Positions 25,734 to 34,550 of a DNA stretch of 64,000 nt are shown here, piece after piece. The notes beneath the pieces were generated by a model that saw only the letters and a list, made by a program, of their open reading frames with translations, did not search any database and was not told the origin of the DNA. The stretch lies in the NCBI GenBank assembly GCA_017521605.1, contig JAFXCD010000013.1:1-64000 (forward strand). Direction: 5' to 3'. This DNA comes from Lachnospiraceae bacterium (GTDB lineage Bacteria; Bacillota; Clostridia; Lachnospirales; Lachnospiraceae). A program made the translations under genes and the position numbers. Within the stretch, counting starts at the first letter, position 1; the number at the start of each line of letters is the position of its first letter.

Positions 25734-28090
25734 TTACCGTCATCTCCCTCAAAATAACTTATAAATCTAATATTATCATTATGAAACTTACACACCTGTT
25801 CATACAAGCTATCCCTTACCGCTTTGACCATTATTGAGCAAAAATAAATATTGGTCTTAAACTTACTATCAACCGGTTTTATTATATTCCCCCCCAACGA
25901 AGAACCATGTAAGTCCTTATTATTATCCACTATTCCTTCTACTATAGAAAGTTTATTTAAAGATGCCAAATAACTTAAAATACGTCTGGTATTCCCTCCT
26001 GCACCAATTATTACAATTTGCTTATCCTGTACAACATTTATCACATTTTGTATCATTGTAAACAATGAATATTGTGTATATTTTCCTTTAGCGAGCAGAT
26101 GCATTTCATAATAAAAAGCTGGATCTATGTATGCATTTATTCCTGAATACCACTCTTCCTCACTAGAACGATATTTCAAGTAAAACTTTTTCTTTCCCTC
26201 ACTTTTATACTTTTGCACAAATTGTTCTTTAATCACTGGGACAAAACAATTTGCTCCATTATTTTGATCAAAACTCAGTTTCCCCAATGCACTTGCTTCA
26301 TCAAATTGAGGTGCAGCAAATAAACGCCCTAGCAACTGGCACAACTCAACGTTATATCCAGTCCAAAACCGTATTTCTGGTTTTAACTTGACTAACTGCA
26401 AATACTGCTCTTGAAATGCCTTTATTCCTCTTTGCAAAATACGCATAGCTTCTACTTGCCACGCTGGGTATTCTATTTGATATAATACAGGTTTTACTTC
26501 CACACCATCTTTCTTATATCCAATTGTAGTTCCATCTTGACAAAGAAAAAATATCTCAAAAATTTTCACAGACAACTTTGCTAAATCATCACGATTTTTC
26601 CCAAAATTTCCCACGAACCCACGTATATCACAACCATTTACAGCATTCTTTACAGTTGTGTCTCTACTAAAGAACAATAGATGTAACTGAGAAACGTCAC
26701 TATTATGCTTCCTAATAATGCTATTAATAATATTCTGTATATTTCCCTGCCATCCTACATCTAATGTAATACTCTTTTTATCCAAATCCTCTTGACATAA
26801 ATACTCATATAATATATCTGAACTATTCCTATTCTTGCTTCTAATATCTTCTATAACCTGTATACCGCTCAAATAATTATATAGACTATCGTACAGACTC
26901 TCCTCTCCACATTGAACATTTCTCATTCTCTCCGTAGGCACATCTGCATACTTTTCATAATTTTTCTCCAACTCCTCAATATGCAACAAGCTAAAGATAT
27001 CATGAACTGTTAAATGAGCTACCCCCAGTAAATATCTTACTTCCTTTTCTGTAATTCTATCGAAAATCCCCGAAAAAGCTGCCAATCTAGATATAAATAA
27101 TGGTTTAATTGATACTTCTCTATGTCTATCTTGATTTGCGTTAGACAAAAGCTCTGTTAGTAGTCTCCCTTCTCTCATGAGTGGTCGAATTACATTAATA
27201 CCCTTTGTTTCAGCCTCGTCCAATACCCATTCGGTTGCATAAGTGAGCATAGGACCTACTATCATCGCTCCTATATCAAACAGCAAACGTTTTTCTTTTT
27301 CTATCTCCTGATTTTTATTGGCCGCCTGTAACCTAAGTGCATGTATTTCTTTACAAATGGAACCATAAATAAGTTCTTCCATATATAGGTACGGATGCCT
27401 AATATAAGCCTCACTTATTAAATCATATAACCAGCAAGATATACCCAATCGTTTCGCAACTCCAACATCTCCATAATAATTGTCACCAATATGAAACAGT
27501 TCAAAATTATAAATACCTAATTCCTGCATTATAATTTCATACAAGTCCCCTTTCCCTTTAGAAGCTTTGTATTCACAAGATACATAAACTGCATCCAAAA
27601 CACTGCAATCCATACCACTTTCAGACAAAATCTCTCGAATGAATCGTTCTTCAAGATACATATCTGAAATTAAAACAACTTTTTTCCCTAATTCTTCTTT
27701 AATATATAATAACGTCTCGTACATCTCGCTATTGATATAGCACGTCTTTTTTTCTGTTAATAATTCTAAATTCCTTAATTCTTCCACATTACTATAAATA
27801 GTAGGAAGTTCCTTGTATATCTGTTCCAAATACACTTCCCTACTACCCGTTTCAATTAAAGCCTTTTGCTTTGCCTTTTGTTCCGCTTCCTTTCTTGCTG
27901 TTCTCCAATCTTCCCCATCACTAAAGCCCGGAAATTTTTCCGGGTATAATTCATACATCCTTAAGAACACTTCATCTGGTCTTCTCACTGTTCTGAATAA
28001 CAATGTATCGAATATATCAAAACTTACAACAACAATCTTCTCATCCTGTCTAATCTGCTTTATTATTGCCTCAATCATATCGCTTATCAC
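25730..28090 (-). CDS. HAD-type protein with C-terminal Rossmann-like module
   Basis: A 786-residue relative of the gene at 10267-12333. A HAD domain occupies the first 235 residues (Asp25 and Asp28 in SFDIFDTLLFR; VVLISDMYLEE; FHIGDNYYGDVGVAKR). A large uncharacterised middle (250-690) follows, and the C-terminus (about 695-786) is a Rossmann-like module, IVIIGAGGNTRRILSYLASL. The module is thus at the opposite end from its paralogue. The start is uncertain: GTG at 28090 lies close behind AAGAGG, while the ATG at 28078 is rather far from it. It is coupled to the downstream transferase by a four-base overlap. Confidence 0.7.
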   Translation of the reverse strand: MISDMIEAIIKQIRQDEKIVVVSFDIFDTLLFRTVRRPDEVFLRMYELYPEKFPGFSDGEDWRTARKEAEQKAKQKALIETGSREVYLEQIYKELPTIYSNVEELRNLELLTEKKTCYINSEMYETLLYIKEELGKKVVLISDMYLEERFIREILSESGMDCSVLDAVYVSCEYKASKGKGDLYEIIMQELGIYNFELFHIGDNYYGDVGVAKRLGISCWLYDLISEAYIRHPYLYMEELIYGSICKEIHALRLQAANKNQEIEKEKRLLFDIGAMIVGPMLTYATEWVLDEAETKGINVIRPLMREGRLLTELLSNANQDRHREVSIKPLFISRLAAFSGIFDRITEKEVRYLLGVAHLTVHDIFSLLHIEELEKNYEKYADVPTERMRNVQCGEESLYDSLYNYLSGIQVIEDIRSKNRNSSDILYEYLCQEDLDKKSITLDVGWQGNIQNIINSIIRKHNSDVSQLHLLFFSRDTTVKNAVNGCDIRGFVGNFGKNRDDLAKLSVKIFEIFFLCQDGTTIGYKKDGVEVKPVLYQIEYPAWQVEAMRILQRGIKAFQEQYLQLVKLKPEIRFWTGYNVELCQLLGRLFAAPQFDEASALGKLSFDQNNGANCFVPVIKEQFVQKYKSEGKKKFYLKYRSSEEEWYSGINAYIDPAFYYEMHLLAKGKYTQYSLFTMIQNVINVVQDKQIVIIGAGGNTRRILSYLASLNKLSIVEGIVDNNKDLHGSSLGGNIIKPVDSKFKTNIYFCSIMVKAVRDSLYEQVCKFHNDNIRFISYFEGDDGK

Positions 28091-28173
28091 ATCCTCTTAA
28101 TTAATAATTATTAATACGTTATGAACTTGATTTTTAAATGCTCTTACAAAAATATTTTTCAAGTCATATGAAT

Positions 28174-29172
28174 TTAGTTTCGATACACCCTATCAATCAA
28201 TTCCATCACTGCCACAGCATCTTCAACCGTGCCGTTTTCCACAACACCATTTCCACATACTGCATCATAAAACTCTTCCATTTCATAATCCCAAGAAAAA
28301 TCTTCGTCAAAACATAATGTATATTCTGTGGGATTTCCAAGCTTTCCACTTTTCTGCTCTAAATCCTTTTTGTAGTACGTAATTCTTTCCTCACCATAAC
28401 TCTTAGTCGAAGTAATCAAACCATTCAATGCTATATACCCATTAGTACAAATAATATCCACATCAAACTTATGTTTCCACTGAATAGCACTGGAATGCAA
28501 AGTTGCTACTTGTCCTCTCTCCGTTTTCATAGTAGCAAAAGCAGTATCTTCGCCTACTGATTCCTTCCATACCAACTTATCAGTAAAGCCGTTTATCTCG
28601 GTAAAATCACCAACAAAATACCTTAGTAAATCCAACATATGAATTCCCTGGTCCAGTAAAATACCTCCACCTGCCAGTTCTATATCATTACGCCATTCGT
28701 TCTTACTTAAATCTCCGGCCTTACCGTACACACCTCTTGCAGCTACAACCTCTCCCAAAAATCCGGAATCTATCAACGATTTCGCTTCAATTACTGAATT
28801 GTGATATCTATGATTAAAACCAAACTTCAATATTCGATTTTTATATTGGTCTGCGCAATTTTTCATCCTTAAAGCATCTTGTAACGATTTTCCGGGGGGT
28901 TTCTCAGCAAATACTTGACACCCTTTTTCGATTGCATAACACACCACATCAGGAATAACTGCATTAATAGTACATACCACTACCACTTCAGGACTTTCTA
29001 TATCTATGCACTGTTTCCAATCAGTGTATATATTCTCGCTATAATTGCTAAGCAACTCTACATTATTATCGCATATTGCCGTCACGCAAAATCCACCATG
29101 CTTTTTCATTGCCTGGTATCGGGTTTTTCCCATTCTCCCCATACCAATTATTACTGTGCTATACTGCCTCAT
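28174..29172 (-). CDS. Gfo/Idh/MocA-family oxidoreductase
   Basis: A 332-residue NAD(P)-dependent oxidoreductase. The Rossmann motif is VIIGMGRMGKTRYQAM; AEKPPGKSLQDALRM is the typical EKP signature, and GGGILLDQGIHMLDLLRYF contains the His of the active site. Members oxidise or reduce sugar nucleotides or free sugars, often at C3 in glycan clusters. The ATG at 29172 (MRQYSTV) follows AAAGGG and overlaps the end of the methyltransferase gene by 14 bases; a start at 29193 would be further inside it. Confidence 0.88.
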   Translation of the reverse strand: MRQYSTVIIGMGRMGKTRYQAMKKHGGFCVTAICDNNVELLSNYSENIYTDWKQCIDIESPEVVVVCTINAVIPDVVCYAIEKGCQVFAEKPPGKSLQDALRMKNCADQYKNRILKFGFNHRYHNSVIEAKSLIDSGFLGEVVAARGVYGKAGDLSKNEWRNDIELAGGGILLDQGIHMLDLLRYFVGDFTEINGFTDKLVWKESVGEDTAFATMKTERGQVATLHSSAIQWKHKFDVDIICTNGYIALNGLITSTKSYGEERITYYKKDLEQKSGKLGNPTEYTLCFDEDFSWDYEMEEFYDAVCGNGVVENGTVEDAVAVMELIDRVYRN

Positions 29173-30142
29173 TTTTCTTTCCCTTTCTTGCAATCACACA
29201 CACAAAAGAACTAAGACAACCTTTCTGTAAAAAGCGTTGGAATTCCTGCAATATTCCCTGATTACTCTCCTGTAACAGATATTGAACAAAACCCTCTCTA
29301 TCATCCAGTTTATCCTTAGAATCCATTACATATTTCACATCCATCACCCCGGGTGTTGTTATCTCTAACACCTCATATCCACTTTCTTCTACCAATGCAA
29401 CCAACCCTTTTACAGAAGGCAGGAAAATATGCTCATAGGGATATATTTTATCATTATGTTCTCTAAGCGTAATAATATCAAAACCACTTCCTGCTCTTGT
29501 ATTGATAATTAACAATCCATCCTCTTTTAGATACTCCCTTAATTCTTCAAGCCTTTCTTTAGGATTTGATTCTTTTTGCATTTGATCAAGGTAAAAAACA
29601 ATATCAGCTTCACCATCTTTTACCCGGTAACTGTCATCCCGTAAAATCGAACTTCTCAAATCATATTTACCACATAAGTCTGCCTTCTGAATACACTCTG
29701 AATATCCTTCAAATCGATTTCCCACATCCACAATATTCAATTCGCGGTTCCTTCTGATAAATCGAAAGGACCTAACCGATATCCAATCCAAAAATTCTTC
29801 CCATACGTTTGCACGGCTCTTTGTAATCTGACTTTGATATGCAGACTCCAATCGCAACTGAATTAATTCCGAAAGTTTTTGATATTCTTGCACTACTTCA
29901 TCATCATATACGGCGAATACACTTTTGCACTGTTCACAGCACAAGTAATCCACATCCCATTTCGTATAAAAATAGCTACCTGAATTTTTGCCACAAACAG
30001 GACATTTATTATACATATCCTTACGGATAGGATGTGAATTCACATATTTCCTTACAATTTCGTTCTCTTTTTCACGAAACACATTACTCTGCATCGCATA
30101 ATCCAAATATGATTTCTCAGTATACTGAAATGATCTTAACAT
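29159..30142 (-). CDS. class I SAM-dependent methyltransferase-like protein with zinc knuckle
   Basis: A 327-residue protein. Residues 45-75 have a zinc-knuckle arrangement (KCPVCGKNSG, then CCEQCKSVF), as in the NDP-sugar C-methyltransferase type. A methyltransferase-like core follows: LNIVDVGNRFEGYSECI, EADIVFYLDQ, LKEDGLLIINTRAGSGFDII. The glycine-rich SAM motif is weak (DVGNRFEG), so it may be a degenerate or distant member. C-methylation of a sugar would fit the oxidoreductase next door. A weak GAAGG site lies 13 bases before the ATG. Confidence 0.65.
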   Translation of the reverse strand: MLRSFQYTEKSYLDYAMQSNVFREKENEIVRKYVNSHPIRKDMYNKCPVCGKNSGSYFYTKWDVDYLCCEQCKSVFAVYDDEVVQEYQKLSELIQLRLESAYQSQITKSRANVWEEFLDWISVRSFRFIRRNRELNIVDVGNRFEGYSECIQKADLCGKYDLRSSILRDDSYRVKDGEADIVFYLDQMQKESNPKERLEELREYLKEDGLLIINTRAGSGFDIITLREHNDKIYPYEHIFLPSVKGLVALVEESGYEVLEITTPGVMDVKYVMDSKDKLDDREGFVQYLLQESNQGILQEFQRFLQKGCLSSFVCVIARKGKKNEAV

Positions 30143-30151
30143 TTTGTACTA

Positions 30152-30907
30152 TTAACCTTCCAACTTCTTAAAATTGTCATATAATGTTTTATTAGCAAAT
30201 AAATTACAAATGCACTGGTTATCTTGCAACATATTAATGTCAACCCAACCACCTGCTGCCTTTACAATCGCAGCGGAAGCCGCAATATCCCACCACATTA
30301 TCCGTTCTTCTCTGTAGGCATCAATTCTTCCTGCTGCAACCATAGCTCCCATAATTGCTGCCGCCCCCAGCATACGTATCTTCTTAAAACTCTGAACTTG
30401 CTTAACAAAAGAATTCAAGCTCTTATCAGTATAGTCTCTTTTAACCGGAAATCCTGTAGCAAACACAGCAGCTTTCAATTCTGTTACCGAGGATGTATAT
30501 ATAGCATTTTCATTTAACCATGCACCCTCTCCTACAATTCCGGAAAATACTTCCTTCTGATGGAAACGATTAATTATACCTAATACAGGCTTTCCATTAT
30601 CCCAAAGTGCTATAGATACACAAGCCAGTTCCTTCATACCCTTCCAGTAATTTGCCGTTCCGTCCAATGGATCTACAATCCACACTTTGGAACTTGTATC
30701 AGCACCTATCATACCACATTCTTCTGAAAGTATAGGTATATTTGTTGCTCTAAGTATTTCTATGATGATTGCTTCACTCTTTTTGTCAGAGGAAAGTTTT
30801 ATATCCTTACCTATATGACTATCCACCTGCGGATTATAGTTATTTTCCAAGAATTCACCTGCTTTTAAAGCTGCCTTCATGGCCAATTCATACTCTGCTT
30901 CATACAT
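30152..30907 (-). CDS. inositol monophosphatase-family phosphatase
   Basis: A 251-residue Mg-dependent phosphatase. Motif SEECG (about residues 61-65) and WIVDPLDGTANYW supply the metal-binding acids, and WWDIAASAAIVKAAGGW the third motif. The family hydrolyses inositol phosphates, sugar bisphosphates or sugar phosphates. In this context it may remove a phosphate from the product of the SIS isomerase and dehydrogenase. The gene overlaps the dehydrogenase gene by eight bases. Confidence 0.87.
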   Translation of the reverse strand: MYEAEYELAMKAALKAGEFLENNYNPQVDSHIGKDIKLSSDKKSEAIIIEILRATNIPILSEECGMIGADTSSKVWIVDPLDGTANYWKGMKELACVSIALWDNGKPVLGIINRFHQKEVFSGIVGEGAWLNENAIYTSSVTELKAAVFATGFPVKRDYTDKSLNSFVKQVQSFKKIRMLGAAAIMGAMVAAGRIDAYREERIMWWDIAASAAIVKAAGGWVDINMLQDNQCICNLFANKTLYDNFKKLEG

Positions 30908-31793
30908 ATCCCAAATCTCCCAACAGGTTTTCTACTGCCTGCAATTCCATGGTTTCCCTACATGATTTTGTATAGGTGCAAATGTGTGGCGTCAAAATTG
31001 CATTTTCACACTCTTTAAGTATACCATCATATGGTTCTTTCCACAAAGCATCCCCCCAGAAAGCAAATACCTTGCCGGATTTCAAAGCTTTATAAAGTGC
31101 TTCTTCATTAATTAATCCGCCTCTGGCACTGTTCAGTATTATGACATTATCCTTCATCTGTTCAAACATTTCAGGTGTAATAATCTCATCTTTTCCTGAA
31201 GCATGTACAGAAATAACATCTGCATTCCTAAGCCCCTCTTCAAAACTACAAGTTGAGGCTCCTTCATTGTATTTATCATAAATCATTACTTCTGCACCCA
31301 AATCCTTGAAGAGTTGTGCTGTCTTTCTTCCGATATTTCCATAACCAATTATAAATATTTTAAATTCACTAATAGAATGACCTAATCTCTTTTTCCAAAC
31401 ACCATTGTGGACGTCCTGACTTGCCCAGATAATATTATGGCAAATACTTAAAAGTGCTGTCAGAGTCATTTCTGCAACCGCATTAGTAGGTCCCTCCGGG
31501 GTATTAGACACTTTAATATTATGCTTTTCTGCAGCTACGCGGTCTACATTATCCATTCCTATTCCAATTCTCGCAATTGCTTTTAAATGAGGGCACTTTT
31601 CGAACACCTCTTCATTTAATGGTTCCAAACCTGCCAGCAAACCATCAGCTCCTTCGAGATGTTCAATAATTTCTTCCTGTGTCATCTTTCTTCCATATGG
31701 ATTTTTTACTACTTCTATTCCTTTTTCTATTAACAACTGCATTGCCATGGAATCCCCATCACCAAATGCAGAAGCCCCTACTACTACCTTCAT
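30900..31793 (-). CDS. D-isomer-specific 2-hydroxyacid dehydrogenase
   Basis: A 297-residue NAD-dependent dehydrogenase resembling phosphoglycerate dehydrogenase. The NAD motif is IFIIGYGNIGRKTAQLFKDL; catalytic residues are Arg in ILNSARGGLINEEAL, Glu in DALWKEPYDG and His in AILTPHICTYT. No serine-pathway genes are nearby, so it probably oxidises a phosphorylated 2-hydroxy acid or sugar acid in the island pathway. The start overlaps the SIS stop by one base (TAATG). Confidence 0.88.
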   Translation of the reverse strand: MKVVVGASAFGDGDSMAMQLLIEKGIEVVKNPYGRKMTQEEIIEHLEGADGLLAGLEPLNEEVFEKCPHLKAIARIGIGMDNVDRVAAEKHNIKVSNTPEGPTNAVAEMTLTALLSICHNIIWASQDVHNGVWKKRLGHSISEFKIFIIGYGNIGRKTAQLFKDLGAEVMIYDKYNEGASTCSFEEGLRNADVISVHASGKDEIITPEMFEQMKDNVIILNSARGGLINEEALYKALKSGKVFAFWGDALWKEPYDGILKECENAILTPHICTYTKSCRETMELQAVENLLGDLGYV

Positions 31794-32383
31794 TAATGTC
31801 TTCCTCCCATATACTTATCTAAAAAGTAATCCAATGCACAATGTAACAATACATTATGTGCACTTTCAACTTCTCCATATGTTTCTAATGGCACATAAAA
31901 GTTCAAATCGCCCATTTCTCTTATTTTATTATTTGGTTTTTTTCCTGAAACGGTAACAATAAATGCACCATTTCCAATTGCAGCCTCTATTGCTTTTACT
32001 ATATTAGGAGAATTTCCCGAAGCAGAAATTCCTATCAGCATATCCTTCTTTGATAAAATCCTTTTCACTCTATAGCTATATACATCATCGTAGCTAAGAT
32101 CATTACTAATTGCTGTAATATGAGATATCTCTGCACAAGTTGTTGTATTAATAACTGCATTTTGAAACCAATCATGGGACATATGCTCTGCCATACTGGC
32201 ACTGGCACCATTTCCGCAAAAAAACAGTAATCCCTTTGTATTTTGTTGAATTTCTCTTGCCTTATTAGCCCATATCTCTAATCCTTGTTCCGCCGATAAT
32301 ACCTTTCCTTCTCTGTTTGTTACTATCATGCGTTCCAATCCATCTCTAATTAAATTGAAATAATCATAAGCATATTTAATCAT
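31793..32383 (-). CDS. SIS-domain sugar phosphate isomerase (GmhA-like)
   Basis: A 196-residue SIS protein of the phosphoheptose isomerase type. Conserved parts: LLFFCGNGASASMAEHMSHD, DMLIGISASGNSPNIVKAIE and VESAHNVLLHCALDYF. GmhA isomerises sedoheptulose 7-phosphate; no other heptose genes of the GmhB or HldE type are seen, so another keto-sugar phosphate is possible. The ATG overlaps the stop of the CMP-sugar synthetase gene (ATGA). Confidence 0.86.
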   Translation of the reverse strand: MIKYAYDYFNLIRDGLERMIVTNREGKVLSAEQGLEIWANKAREIQQNTKGLLFFCGNGASASMAEHMSHDWFQNAVINTTTCAEISHITAISNDLSYDDVYSYRVKRILSKKDMLIGISASGNSPNIVKAIEAAIGNGAFIVTVSGKKPNNKIREMGDLNFYVPLETYGEVESAHNVLLHCALDYFLDKYMGGRH

Positions 32384-33075
32384 AATATCATATATCTCTT
32401 TTCTCGTTTATTTTGTCTTGCCAGCAAAATACCTTCCGCAATATTCCAGTCTTCTTCTGTATCCAAATCACAAGATTCATCCTTTGGAATTGAAAATGTA
32501 GCTAATTTACCACCAAACACAGGATTAATACCTTTCTCTTGTAATGCCATAAATGTGCTTCTTTTCCAAGCAGTAAGTGCCCATACAATAGATTCCGTAG
32601 GCTCTAGCAATTGACTATTTATTTTTTCTTCTAAGGAAAAGTTTAACGGTCTGCCTTTATAAAAAGTTTCTGCCTTCTCCTCAACCACTGACAGTACAGT
32701 ATCAAAATCATTCTCCTCAACAAAATCCAAAAATCTATTTATAGTTTCTTGACGTAACAATGGGGATGTAGTATTAACCATAACTATATAATCACATTCA
32801 TGCTTTTGCATAAACTCATATGTAAAGTCACGATTAGTTGCTGTATCAGTCGCAAGTTCCGGTGGACGTTTATGAAATTTAGCCCCCAGCACTTGTATTG
32901 CTTTTCCCAACTCATCACTTTCCGTATTAACCCACACACTATCAAATCGGTTACTTTGTAAAATTAAATCTATCGGATATTGTATCAAAGGTTTGTCTAT
33001 CATATAACGAATATTTTTCTTGGGTATTCTTTTGGAACCTAGCCTCGCCGGAATCATTGCTATATATTTTTTCAT
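32380..33075 (-). CDS. CMP-sugar synthetase (acylneuraminate cytidylyltransferase family), copy 2
   Basis: A 231-residue cytidylyltransferase with the motif AMIPARLGSKRIPKKNIRYM, then VNTESDELGKA and SCDLDTEEDWNIAE. It is closer to the standard family than the copy at 22945-23688. It activates an acidic sugar with CTP. The gene is the head of a tightly coupled run (SIS isomerase, dehydrogenase, phosphatase) with overlaps at every junction, suggesting one pathway producing its substrate. Confidence 0.87.
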   Translation of the reverse strand: MKKYIAMIPARLGSKRIPKKNIRYMIDKPLIQYPIDLILQSNRFDSVWVNTESDELGKAIQVLGAKFHKRPPELATDTATNRDFTYEFMQKHECDYIVMVNTTSPLLRQETINRFLDFVEENDFDTVLSVVEEKAETFYKGRPLNFSLEEKINSQLLEPTESIVWALTAWKRSTFMALQEKGINPVFGGKLATFSIPKDESCDLDTEEDWNIAEGILLARQNKREKRYMIL

Positions 33076-33113
33076 GTTCTTCCCTCTTTCTATAATCTAT
33101 AAAACAATCACTA

Positions 33114-33581
33114 CTATTTTACTGCCACTTTAATAACATACTTTTTAACTTTATTTATTTCATCAATTTTTTCTTGAGGTCGATGAGCCTCCTCTGGAAA
33201 TAACATTGTAAAATATCCCGGAATATTAATTGTATGTGCAATCATTTTCGCACCCGTTTCTTCAAAAAAAACAACATCATTATCTTGTTGATATGAACCC
33301 TTTTCAGATAATCTTTCTCTCTCATAAACACCAATTCCTTCAGCCCCTATTATAGTAGCCTGAATGTCTATATACTTATTATGAGCCTCTATTTTACACT
33401 CCTCAGGTAAACTGGTATCATAACTCATCACTCGGGCAAATACTTTATCTCCCCAGATTTCATATCTACCCTCCTCCATATTCTCATTTACTTGTTGTAA
33501 GAATTTATTGATCTTCAAATAAACATCCTGTTCCAAATATTGTGACAAATTACTCACGTTGGAATATATCATATATTTCAT
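33114..33581 (-). CDS. YhcH/YjgK/YiaL-family protein
   Basis: A 155-residue beta-barrel family (DUF386). Recognised by EAHNKYIDIQATIIGAEGI and YFTMLFPEEAHRPQ with its conserved metal-site histidines, and KKYVIKV near the C-terminus. Homologues sit in sialic acid and uronate catabolic operons and are thought to be sugar anomerases or isomerases. Its presence beside a CMP-sugar synthetase supports an acidic sugar pathway. Confidence 0.88.
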   Translation of the reverse strand: MKYMIYSNVSNLSQYLEQDVYLKINKFLQQVNENMEEGRYEIWGDKVFARVMSYDTSLPEECKIEAHNKYIDIQATIIGAEGIGVYERERLSEKGSYQQDNDVVFFEETGAKMIAHTINIPGYFTMLFPEEAHRPQEKIDEINKVKKYVIKVAVK

Positions 33582-33624
33582 CCTCTCCTTCGCTTAATTA
33601 AAGTATAAATCTTACTTCATCAAT

Positions 33625-34341
33625 TTATAACCCAAATATCTGTTGTCCTTCCAAGGCCTCATACAAAGCTTTATAAACATAATAATCCGCAGGTTCCGTA
33701 ATCTTTATATTATTTTTCGTACTTGGTATCATAAACAATGGCACCCCATACATACTGCACAGATGTGATGAATCTATGGATTTCCTTCCATCACTTTGCG
33801 CTTTTTCATAGACTTCCATGATGTCACCATAGTAAAATGATTGTGGTGCCTTAGCGATATACATTTGGTCTCTTGACGGCATCTCTAATATCTGCTGTCC
33901 ATCCTCACTTCTTACCACGCTTTCCCGCGAAGCCTCTGCTGTTATTGCATTTCCATACTTTCGTACTGCTTCAATATTCTGTGTTATTAATTCGTCATTA
34001 ATAAGGGGTCTGACACCATCATGTATAAGTACAATATCATTTTCTTTTGTATTATCTTGCATTGCGTTCAATCCATTATAGATGGAATCATGCCCGGTTT
34101 CTCCTCCCGGTACAATCTTTACAACTTTTGTAATACCATATCTTTTAAGCATTCCTTTTAACTCTTCAATCCAATCGGCCAGACAGACTATTACAATCTG
34201 CTCTATTTCATTATGGTATTCAAAATGCTCCAATGTATATATAATAATCGGTTTCCCATGCATCTCCAAAAACTGCTTGGGCTTGGAACGACTGTTCATT
34301 CTTTTACCTGTTCCACCCGCAAAAATCAAAGCTGTAACCAT
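33625..34341 (-). CDS. IspD/TarI-like cytidylyltransferase
   Basis: A 238-residue enzyme with the IspD fold: LIFAGGTGKRMNSRSKPKQF, then VLIHDGVRPLI and IKITEPADYYVYKAL. It could make CDP-methylerythritol (IspD) or CDP-ribitol/other CDP-polyols (TarI). The location next to LicD and inside a glycan cluster favours the TarI-like role, giving a CDP-activated polyol for transfer. The ATG lies 38 bases past a terminator-like hairpin. Confidence 0.82.
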   Translation of the reverse strand: MVTALIFAGGTGKRMNSRSKPKQFLEMHGKPIIIYTLEHFEYHNEIEQIVIVCLADWIEELKGMLKRYGITKVVKIVPGGETGHDSIYNGLNAMQDNTKENDIVLIHDGVRPLINDELITQNIEAVRKYGNAITAEASRESVVRSEDGQQILEMPSRDQMYIAKAPQSFYYGDIMEVYEKAQSDGRKSIDSSHLCSMYGVPLFMIPSTKNNIKITEPADYYVYKALYEALEGQQIFGL

Positions 34342-34378
34342 AACTTCTTCCCCTTTTTTATCATTTGTAAAATAAAAA

Positions 34379-34413
34379 TCCTGTCATTGCTTAGTCATGC
34401 TGCAATGACAGGA
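34379..34413 (-). terminator. terminator or attenuator between LicD and the IspD/TarI-like gene
   Basis: Perfect 12-base arms (TCCTGTCATTGC and GCAATGACAGGA) around an 11-base loop, followed on the minus strand by TTTTTATTTT. It comes after the licD-like gene. Only 38 bases remain before the next ATG and I see no clear promoter there, so leaky read-through is likely. The rest of 34414-34550 has no recognisable content. Confidence 0.8.
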
Positions 34414-34550
34414 CATTATCCTCAATCTGTTGTGCCTCCATGCAACGCTATATTAGCTTATATAAATATATCGGCACAATTCATAAAAAACATTACCTTT
34501 TTGTAATTCCATACTTTTCCTTTGAATATAACAATAAGTCCCACATTTTA

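Noticed and set aside
28091..28173. Possible transcript break between the oxidoreductase and HAD genes
   Set aside because: The spacer is A/T-rich but no hairpin with a T-run was found.
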